DNA from: Candidatus Peregrinibacteria bacterium
GTDB lineage: Bacteria > Patescibacteriota > Gracilibacteria > Peribacterales > Peribacteraceae
DNA: 33,864 nucleotides
Assembly: GCA_016196295.1 (NCBI GenBank)
Contig: JACPYA010000022.1
Span: 1-33,864 of the forward strand
Direction: 5' to 3'
Position numbers and translations under genes: made by a program. Positions 9,469-16,016 of the stretch are shown here, in pieces (the first letter of the stretch is position 1; every line of letters starts with the position of its first letter). Under the pieces are notes generated by a model that was given only the letters and a program-made list of their open reading frames with translations, had not been told where the DNA came from and searched no databases.

Positions 9469-10086
9469 TCAAGGACAATCGCAATTCCCGCCGCAGGCGC
9501 AACCGGAAGCCGTGTCCCCCGGCAGATCCAGCTTGAACCGTCCGTCTCGAAAATCGATGGTAGCGCCGCCAATGCGCCCGAGCGTCACGGCAGACGCAAA
9601 GATCCGTACAGTCGGGACCTCCGGATGCGAGAATTCGCGTTCGTCATCCGCTCTACTTTTCTTGAATTCCATGCAGAAACTCCCGTGTTCGTCTGCGATG
9701 ACTTGCAGCCCCTCTTCCATCCGCCCTTCACTTTCCATGACATTCATGAGCGCCTCGGCCGCGACTTTGGTGAGTGTCAGCGTGTCTGGTCTCTGCGGTC
9801 GCTCTTGAAGAAGCGTGTTGAGATCATCGACGAGCTCGTCGATCTCCGCATCCTCGAAGCCATGCGTGCGACATCCATCTTCCAGGTTTTCCAACGTGTT
9901 CGCGCTGCAGTGAAAACAGTGGAGGCCATACTCGGCGAGCACCGGTTCCGCCTCCGGCAGGAACCCCAAGATGGTGCTCACGGTCATTGTTTTCGTAATA
10001 ACGGGCGCGGGAACCTGCCTGTCGGCAGGCAGAGAATTCCCGCGCTTTGCGGCTTCGGCCACTCGCTTTTTGGACGTCGTCGTCAT
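9469..10086 (-). CDS. DUF1858 domain fused to HesB/IscA-like (A-type Fe-S carrier) domain
   Basis: N-terminal DUF1858-like MTVSTILGFLPEAEPVLAEYGLHCFHCSANTLENLEDGCRTHGF; C-terminal IscA-like LTLTKVAAEALMNVMESEGR...GGATIDFRDGRFKLDLPGDTASGCACGGNCDCP. Confidence 0.75.
   Translation of the reverse strand: MTTTSKKRVAEAAKRGNSLPADRQVPAPVITKTMTVSTILGFLPEAEPVLAEYGLHCFHCSANTLENLEDGCRTHGFEDAEIDELVDDLNTLLQERPQRPDTLTLTKVAAEALMNVMESEGRMEEGLQVIADEHGSFCMEFKKSRADDEREFSHPEVPTVRIFASAVTLGRIGGATIDFRDGRFKLDLPGDTASGCACGGNCDCP
10005..10045. repeat. Palindromic element inside DUF1858-IscA CDS
   Basis: GCGCGGGAA-CCTGCCTG-TCGG-CAGGCAG-AGAA-TTCCCGCGC. Confidence 0.75.
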
Positions 10087-10093
10087 ATCATGA

Positions 10094-11407
10094 TTGTACA
10101 GCCTTATCGGCTTGTCAGCTTCTTTTTACCTTCTGTTTTTTGTGCCTCGAATTCTGCGCATCTTCACGGTTTTGAGCCTTCCAATCCTGACACTTCTCCT
10201 GGGGTGGCAGCTGGGCGGGACGTACGAGCGCAAGCAATTGGAGGACGCCACGCAGACGCTGAACGAAATCTACTCGGGGGAATCGGGCAGCGCCACCGTC
10301 ATCAGCGATCCCGAAGAAGAGGTGGATATCTCCCTCCTCTGGGGAGTGTGGCGGCTTCTGCTGAAGCACTATATCGCTCCGGATGAACTCCAGACGACGC
10401 CGCTGCTCTTTGGCGCAGTCGAGGGAATGGTTCGCGCGGTGGGAGACCCGTACACCGTCTTCATGACGCCGTCACAGAACGTCGATTTCCGCCAGGCGCT
10501 CGAGGGAAAACTCCAAGGCATCGGCGCGGAGCTCACGTTCAAAGACGGGCTCATCGTCGTCGTGAATCCTCTGAAAGGATCGCCGGCCGCCGCAGCGGGC
10601 ATCCTGCCGGAGGACATCATCACCGAGGTCGATGGCACGGACATCGCGGGAGAAAATCTCAATCAAGTGGTGCAGAGGATCCGCGGCAAAAAGGGAACGA
10701 CGGTACGGATCAAAGTTGTGCGAGAAGGCAGTTTCGACCCGATTGAATTTTCCATCGTGCGAGCGGACATCAATATTCCGAGCGTGGAGTCGGAGCTCAA
10801 GAAAACGGGCAGCGGCACCGTCGGGTACATCGCGCTCAATCAATTTGGAGACAGCAGCGTGGATGAAGTGAAAGAAGCACTCGTCAGCTTTGAAAAGGAA
10901 TCGATCGAGGGCGTCATCCTCGATCTCCGTTTCAACGGCGGCGGATACCTGGAGGGCGCCGTGGAGCTCGCATCGCTCTTCCTCCGCCAGGGGAAAGTGG
11001 TCTCCGTCGAGCGCCGCGACGGCGAGCCCGAACATCACTACGTCTACGGCCGGCCGACGCACCCGGATGTTCCGCTCGTGGTGATGATCAACCAAGGATC
11101 TGCGAGTGCGTCGGAGATCGTCGCGGGAGCGCTCCAAGACCACAAGCGCGCGACGATCATCGGCATGACGAGCTTCGGGAAGGGGACCGTGCAGGAAGTG
11201 ATCGATCTGCCGGGAGGTTCCAGTTTGCGCGTCACGACGGCTCGCTGGCTGACGCCGAGCGGCAAAAATCTCGGCAAAGAAGGCGTCCACCCGGACATCG
11301 TCGTCGATCGCACGACGGCGGATTACGAAAACGAGCGCGACCCGCAACTCCAAGCGGCGCTGGAGTGGCTGCTCGATAAGCAAGATGTCACGAAGGGGCG
11401 GCGCTGA
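10094..11407 (+). CDS. ctpA: S41 family C-terminal processing peptidase (PDZ + tail-specific protease)
   Basis: PDZ segment (LQGIGAELTFKDGLIVVVNPLKGSPAAAAGILPEDIITEVDG), catalytic NQGSASASEIVAGALQD and SFGKGTVQ motifs. Confidence 0.92.
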   Translation: MYSLIGLSASFYLLFFVPRILRIFTVLSLPILTLLLGWQLGGTYERKQLEDATQTLNEIYSGESGSATVISDPEEEVDISLLWGVWRLLLKHYIAPDELQTTPLLFGAVEGMVRAVGDPYTVFMTPSQNVDFRQALEGKLQGIGAELTFKDGLIVVVNPLKGSPAAAAGILPEDIITEVDGTDIAGENLNQVVQRIRGKKGTTVRIKVVREGSFDPIEFSIVRADINIPSVESELKKTGSGTVGYIALNQFGDSSVDEVKEALVSFEKESIEGVILDLRFNGGGYLEGAVELASLFLRQGKVVSVERRDGEPEHHYVYGRPTHPDVPLVVMINQGSASASEIVAGALQDHKRATIIGMTSFGKGTVQEVIDLPGGSSLRVTTARWLTPSGKNLGKEGVHPDIVVDRTTADYENERDPQLQAALEWLLDKQDVTKGRR

Positions 11408-11425
11408 AGATTTCCCGTTCCATCT

Positions 11426-11791
11426 ATGGCTACAGTCGATCGCATTCGCGCATGGATAGCAATCGGTGACCTAGAAGCCTCCTTCGAACACATGGTGTCC
11501 GTTCTCGCGGGTACTGCTTTCACCCGTGATCGATTACGCAATTGTTTTGAAGATTTTGCGATACTGTATGACCTGTCGCTCGGTCGGGAATTGGGGGAGG
11601 ATCCGACACTTGAGCAGTTTGAACAAGGATGGCGGATATTTTGCAAAAATCGTACAAGGCTCATGGAGGTTTGTATGAAGTTGGAACACGATAAAACGTT
11701 ATCTCCGGAAAAAATTCGAGATGATTTCGAGCGCAAACTTCTCAATAGAAAATGGCAAAGAACAGATGACTCTCCTGCAGAAGATCAGTAG
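11426..11791 (+). CDS. Hypothetical protein
   Basis: 121-aa ORF between ctpA and ndk, 3' end overlapping convergent ndk by 7 bp. Confidence 0.5.
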   Translation: MATVDRIRAWIAIGDLEASFEHMVSVLAGTAFTRDRLRNCFEDFAILYDLSLGRELGEDPTLEQFEQGWRIFCKNRTRLMEVCMKLEHDKTLSPEKIRDDFERKLLNRKWQRTDDSPAEDQ

Positions 11792-12207
11792 CTGAAGAGC
11801 TCGTTCTCTTTAAAGAATCTCTTCACTTCTTTCTCCGCAGTCTCCGGACTATCCGATGCATGGGCAACGTTCACCATTTGATCGACCCCAAACTCGGCAC
11901 GGAGGGTTCCGGGTGCCGCTTTGCGACTGTCTGTCACTCCCAACATGTCACGCACCTTCGCGACGACATCTTTTCCCTCCAACACCAGTGCGATGATCGG
12001 GACGGAGCCCATGAATTCCTCCACTTCCGGGTAAAACGGCTTATCCGCGATGTGCGCGTAGTGATCTTTGAGAACTTCTTTGCTGAGGCGAATCATCTTG
12101 CAACCGCGGATGGTGAAACCCGCGTCTTCGAAACGCGAAATCACTTTGCCGCAGAAGCGTTTCTGCACGGCGTCGGGTTTGAGAAGAATGAGGGTCTGCT
12201 GCTTCAT
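11785..12207 (-). CDS. ndk: Nucleoside diphosphate kinase
   Basis: LILLKPDAVQKR and active-site NVAHASDSPETAEKE. Confidence 0.95.
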   Translation of the reverse strand: MKQQTLILLKPDAVQKRFCGKVISRFEDAGFTIRGCKMIRLSKEVLKDHYAHIADKPFYPEVEEFMGSVPIIALVLEGKDVVAKVRDMLGVTDSRKAAPGTLRAEFGVDQMVNVAHASDSPETAEKEVKRFFKENELFSY

Positions 12208-12258
12208 GGGTAGAGGTATGTTAGGGAAGGTTTACTAAAAAACAAGACCCGTAGAGAG

Positions 12259-12362
12259 AAATCCGAAATTCGAAGCACGAAATCCGAAACAAATGCTAAG
12301 CACGAATTCTTAAATATTTAAATTCGGCATTATTCGGATTTCGAATTTAGTGCTTCGTGCTT
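12259..12362. repeat. Second copy of FRIS-type imperfect palindrome
   Basis: AAATCCGAAATTCGAAGCACGAAATCCGAAACAAATGC ... TATTCGGATTTCGAATTTAGTGCTTCGTGCTT. Confidence 0.75.
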
Positions 12363-12385
12363 ATCAATTCGCTGATAACTGCCGC

Positions 12386-12901
12386 TTACTTGCCCTGATT
12401 CAAAACGGGATCCGCGCTGCTCGGCGCTCTCATCTTGTCGCGGATCTCGTTTTGCAGTCGGTCAAGGCACTGGCGCCGCGCATTTCCGGGTTTGGTCTCC
12501 GTCATGCAGGCGAGGCGACCGAGACGGAGTTCATTGAGGAAGTCCCGGCGGCGCGTGTTGTGGTCGTCGGTCGATTGCAATTGTCGGTAGGTTCTCCTTG
12601 TCGTTTCGATGCGACGCTTGTTGTCCGTCGCTCGCTCCCGCTGCAGGCGGTTGCGCAGCCGCGCTTTGCCTAAATCCATCTTGTCATAAAGCGCCTCTGC
12701 ACCTGTGGGGTTGTGGGCAGCCTGTGCTTTTAAACGCGCAAGTTGCCGCGCTTCGCAGCGAGGTTTGTCCGCGGCCGTGCCGCACGAGCGATAGAGCTGC
12801 CTCTTTTGGTCCGCTGAGAGATTTTCATACGAGACGGCGAACGCAAAAGCCGGCGTTCCGAGGAGGAGCGAGGTTAAGAAAAAAGAGATGAAATTTTTCA
12901 T
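12386..12901 (-). CDS. Hypothetical secreted protein, Arg-rich
   Basis: Signal peptide MKNFISFFLTSLLLGTPAFAFA then a charged helical body. Confidence 0.6.
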   Translation of the reverse strand: MKNFISFFLTSLLLGTPAFAFAVSYENLSADQKRQLYRSCGTAADKPRCEARQLARLKAQAAHNPTGAEALYDKMDLGKARLRNRLQRERATDNKRRIETTRRTYRQLQSTDDHNTRRRDFLNELRLGRLACMTETKPGNARRQCLDRLQNEIRDKMRAPSSADPVLNQGK

Positions 12902-12960
12902 AGTGGAGCGATGCTGCCTGAGCGATCTTCTTAATGCACGGAATTTTCTCCACTTTCTTT

Positions 12961-13081
12961 AAGAACCGAAGAAACAAGCAACAAAGAAATGCTTCAAATT
13001 GCAAAAACACAATGATGGAAACAAAAGATTATTGAAAATTGTGATTCGGTTCTTTCTTTGTCTTTTGTTTCTTCGGTACTT
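12961..13081. repeat. 121-bp element with 17-bp terminal inverted repeats
   Basis: AAGAACCGAAGAAACAA (12961-12977) / TTGTTTCTTCGGTACTT (13065-13081), one mismatch; right end abuts the M16 peptidase stop codon. Confidence 0.7.
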
Positions 13082-14344
13082 CTAGGATCGAATCAGTTGC
13101 TCAAGCTTCTTCTCATTATCTTCCTTTCCGATTACTACAAGGCGCAGCTCATCCTGCACGAGGAGATCCTTCGAAAGTGCGTTTACTTGGTCCTCCGTGA
13201 CTTTATCGATTTCGGCGAAATACTGCGTGATGTCGCGCACGAAGGGGTAGAGCAGCTGTTGCTTGCCATAGAAGTGGGCGACGTCTTCGCTGTCTTCGAA
13301 CGACAACTTGATCTTGCCCTTCAGGAAATCCTTCGCACGCTTCAGTTCCTCCGCAGTGATCCCGTCTTTCGCACAGAGAAGGTACTCCGTTTTGATCGCT
13401 TCGATCGCTTCATGCAGCCTGGTCTGATCCACCCCCGCGCGCGTGGAGATGGAGCCCGCATCCATGTAGTTGTCGATATCCGTCGAGATGTAGTAGCAGA
13501 GGCCGCGAGCCTCGCGGATGCGCAAAAACATGCGCGAGCTCATGTTGCCGCCGAGGATGATGGCGAGCAGCTTGACCGCAAAATGATCGGGGTCGAGAGA
13601 GCGCAGACCCGGCACCCCCAGCACGAGGTGTGCTTGCTCGGTGTTCTTCGTTCGGAGGAATACCGATTGCTTGCCGTAGGACTCGAATGGCTTATATGAG
13701 GCTCCCTTTTTTCCCGAGAGCGCCGCGAAGTATGTTTCCGCGAGCGCGAGAGCTTCCTTCCTCTGAATATTTCCTGCAAACGCGAGCACCGTGTTGTCCG
13801 GTCCGTAAAGCGCGTCTTTGTGCTTCTGAAAATCTTTCTGCTTCACGGACATGATCACTTTTTCCTTCCCGATCGTATCCCAGCCCAGCGGATGATCGCC
13901 GAAGATCAACTCCTCGAAGTCCCACCCCGCGCGGTACATCGGCGTGTCCTGGTACATTCGCTCCTCCTCCATGATGACGCCGCGTTCCTTCTCGATCTCG
14001 TTATCCGGGAACGTCGCGTGCAGGAGCATGTCACTGAGCACGTCACATGCGAGCTCCGCGTGATCCGATGCCGTCTTCACGTAGTAGCCTGCGTACTCTT
14101 TGCCCGTGAAGGCATTGAAGTCTCCTCCCACGCCGTCGATGGCCGCGCTCACTTCCTTGGTGTCGCGGTACTTCTTCCCTCCTTTGAAGAACATGTGCTC
14201 CAGGAAATGGCTGATCCCGCGCTCGGAGTCCTTTTCGTAGCGCGATCCCGCGCCTGCAAAGACCATCACCGTTACCGCCGCCGTCCCTTCGATGGGGGCG
14301 GTCATGACGGGCAAGCCGGACGCGAGACGATCGAGGGAATACAT
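13082..14344 (-). CDS. M16 family zinc peptidase (processing peptidase-like)
   Basis: HFLEHMFFKGG (HxxEH) and downstream Glu region; two M16 domains. TATACT 7 nt upstream of the ATG. Confidence 0.93.
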   Translation of the reverse strand: MYSLDRLASGLPVMTAPIEGTAAVTVMVFAGAGSRYEKDSERGISHFLEHMFFKGGKKYRDTKEVSAAIDGVGGDFNAFTGKEYAGYYVKTASDHAELACDVLSDMLLHATFPDNEIEKERGVIMEEERMYQDTPMYRAGWDFEELIFGDHPLGWDTIGKEKVIMSVKQKDFQKHKDALYGPDNTVLAFAGNIQRKEALALAETYFAALSGKKGASYKPFESYGKQSVFLRTKNTEQAHLVLGVPGLRSLDPDHFAVKLLAIILGGNMSSRMFLRIREARGLCYYISTDIDNYMDAGSISTRAGVDQTRLHEAIEAIKTEYLLCAKDGITAEELKRAKDFLKGKIKLSFEDSEDVAHFYGKQQLLYPFVRDITQYFAEIDKVTEDQVNALSKDLLVQDELRLVVIGKEDNEKKLEQLIRS

Positions 14345-14390
14345 GGAGGTGAGTATAGGGCTTGGGCTAGGGTTAGGGCTAGGGAACGGA

Positions 14391-14468
14391 TCGTTTATTC
14401 GTTGGTTCGTTTATCGTTTTTCGTTCATACTCATCGTTTTCCAACGAGAAACGAAAAACGAGTAAACC
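14391..14468. repeat. Imperfect palindrome rich in CGTTTTTCGTT
   Basis: GTTTATCGTTTTTCGTT versus AACGAAAAACGAGTAAAC plus TCGTTGG/CCAACGA. Confidence 0.6.
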
Positions 14469-14555
14469 AGAAACAGATCTCTGACTAACGCCGGATATCC
14501 CTTGCCGTCGATCTATCCTGTCGCTACCCTTGCTCGCACCCGCTTCTCCTTTGCA

Positions 14556-14696
14556 ATGCTCAACAAGTTAAAGTGGCGCCGACGGCTTCGCAAGCACGGG
14601 TTTCGCACCCGCAGCAAGACACGAGACGGACGCAAAGTCCTGAATCGCCGCCGTGCGCAGGGCCGCAAGAGGCTGACGGTGCAGAAGAAAGGTTGA
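14556..14696 (+). CDS. rpmH: 50S ribosomal protein L34
   Basis: [34 protein letters not shown] matches the L34 core; ATG start chosen over upstream TTG. Confidence 0.93.
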   Translation: MLNKLKWRRRLRKHGFRTRSKTRDGRKVLNRRRAQGRKRLTVQKKG

Positions 14697-14732
14697 TCCG
14701 CCCATACGACGAGCTTCGGTGCAGTTTCTTTC

Positions 14733-14840
14733 GCCCTTCGACTCACAGGAGAAGGGTGCCCTGAGCGAGTCGCGAAGCCACGAGTCGAAGGGCATTTAGC
14801 GCTCAGGGCAAAAGCGCTCGGCAAGCCTCGCTGCTTTTGC
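14733..14840. repeat. Interleaved inverted repeats (pseudoknot-capable)
   Basis: A GCCCTTCGACTC 14733-14744, B GCCCTGAGCG 14758-14767, A' GAGTCGAAGGGC 14782-14793, B' CGCTCAGGGC 14800-14809; further stem GCAAAAGC/GCTTTTGC 14808-14840. Confidence 0.75.
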
Positions 14841-14866
14841 GGTGCTCTCCGAGTACAATGATCCCC

Positions 14867-15151
14867 GTGAGCAAGTTTCTCCATCAGCTCGCGGCGGTGC
14901 TCTTCTATCTCGTAGGCGCCTCGTTCTTCGCCGCGTACATTTTCCTGCGCAATGACATCGGCCCGCAGTGGGCTGCGTGGTGGATGCAAGTCGCGGATAT
15001 TCCGTTCATCGCGGTCTCCATCGTCTACGGAGGACTCAGTTTGTACTTGAGCGTCTCCGGGAGCGGATCGAAATTGCTGCCGTGGCTGATTGGGGTGCCG
15101 CTTGCGGTGGTATTTGTCGTGCTGGTGATTTTTAATTTTTGGCTCGTTTGA
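14867..15151 (+). CDS. Small multi-TM membrane protein
   Basis: Three hydrophobic helices. GTG start (or ATG 14858) suggested by TACAAT at 14854-14859. Confidence 0.6.
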   Translation: MSKFLHQLAAVLFYLVGASFFAAYIFLRNDIGPQWAAWWMQVADIPFIAVSIVYGGLSLYLSVSGSGSKLLPWLIGVPLAVVFVVLVIFNFWLV

Positions 15152-15225
15152 TCGTTTGTTTGTAGAGACGTGCCAATGGCACGTCTCGAGACGCGCGAAT
15201 CGCGCGTCTCTACAAACGATCAAAC
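15146..15225. repeat. Twin-hairpin palindromic element between convergent genes
   Basis: GAGACGTGCC-AAT-GGCACGTCTC (15165-15187) directly followed by GAGACGCGCG-AAT-CGCGCGTCTC (15188-15210), within outer arms GTTTGATCGTTTG(TTTG)TA / TACAAACGATCAAAC. Confidence 0.85.
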
Positions 15226-15756
15226 CTCAATTTCCGGGGCTCCTGCGGAGCGGTTTGCTTCGCGCGCGACGACGAAGAGGTAGTCACTCAAGCGATTGAG
15301 ATAGATCTGCACCTGGAGGTTCGTCGGTTCTTTCTCACCAAGTTCGACCACCCAGCGCTCCGCACGGCGGCAGACGGTGCGTGCTTGATGGAGCAGCGCG
15401 CCGAGCCTGGAACCGGAGGGAAGGATGAAGCGCTGGAGCACCGGCAATGTCTGCTCGAGACGGTTGATCCAGGATTCCACTTCCAAGACGTGGGTGCTTT
15501 CCACGCGCGCGATCTTCGCCGCGCTCTCGAGCGGCGTCGCAAGGTCCGCTCCCACGAGAAAGAGGAGCCGCTGTGTCTTCAAGAGCTGATCCTTCACCGT
15601 GTCCGGCACATTCGGCTCCGCCAAGATGACGCCCAGGCAAGCGTTGAGTTCATCCACTGTTCCGTACGCATGCAAGCGCGGCGATGCCTTTGACACTCGC
15701 TGGCCCCCGAAGAGACCTGTTTTTCCTTTGTCACCGGTGCGCGTCACGATACTCAT
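15220..15756 (-). CDS. ATP:cob(I)alamin adenosyltransferase, PduO type
   Basis: TRTGDKGKTGLFGGQRVSKASPRLHAYGTVDELNACLG ... ARTVCRRAERWVVEL ... YLNRLSDYLFVVAREAN. Confidence 0.93.
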   Translation of the reverse strand: MSIVTRTGDKGKTGLFGGQRVSKASPRLHAYGTVDELNACLGVILAEPNVPDTVKDQLLKTQRLLFLVGADLATPLESAAKIARVESTHVLEVESWINRLEQTLPVLQRFILPSGSRLGALLHQARTVCRRAERWVVELGEKEPTNLQVQIYLNRLSDYLFVVAREANRSAGAPEIEV

Positions 15757-15967
15757 GAGCGTCCCATTGTAGCAGAGGGTTTCCGAAGAGGCGATCTCGC
15801 TTGAATGAGCGCTGCAGTCCTGCGATGCGGCGGTCTACCGCGGTCGCGATTGTACAGCGATAGATATCGAGTCCATTTTTCTGTTCGGGGATGGTTTCGC
15901 CGGAAGAGAGACACTCTCTCAGTTCAATGTTCTCCAGCTCTTCTCTGTAGATTTCTTTGAATGACAT
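15731..15967 (-). CDS. Small hypothetical protein
   Basis: 78-aa ORF overlapping the start of the adenosyltransferase gene; no recognised family. Confidence 0.4.
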   Translation of the reverse strand: MSFKEIYREELENIELRECLSSGETIPEQKNGLDIYRCTIATAVDRRIAGLQRSFKRDRLFGNPLLQWDAHEYRDAHR

Positions 15968-16016
15968 GTGTGTACGGTGAGGCAGAGAGTCCCGAGCGTC
16001 AAATTTTTGGGGCCTC

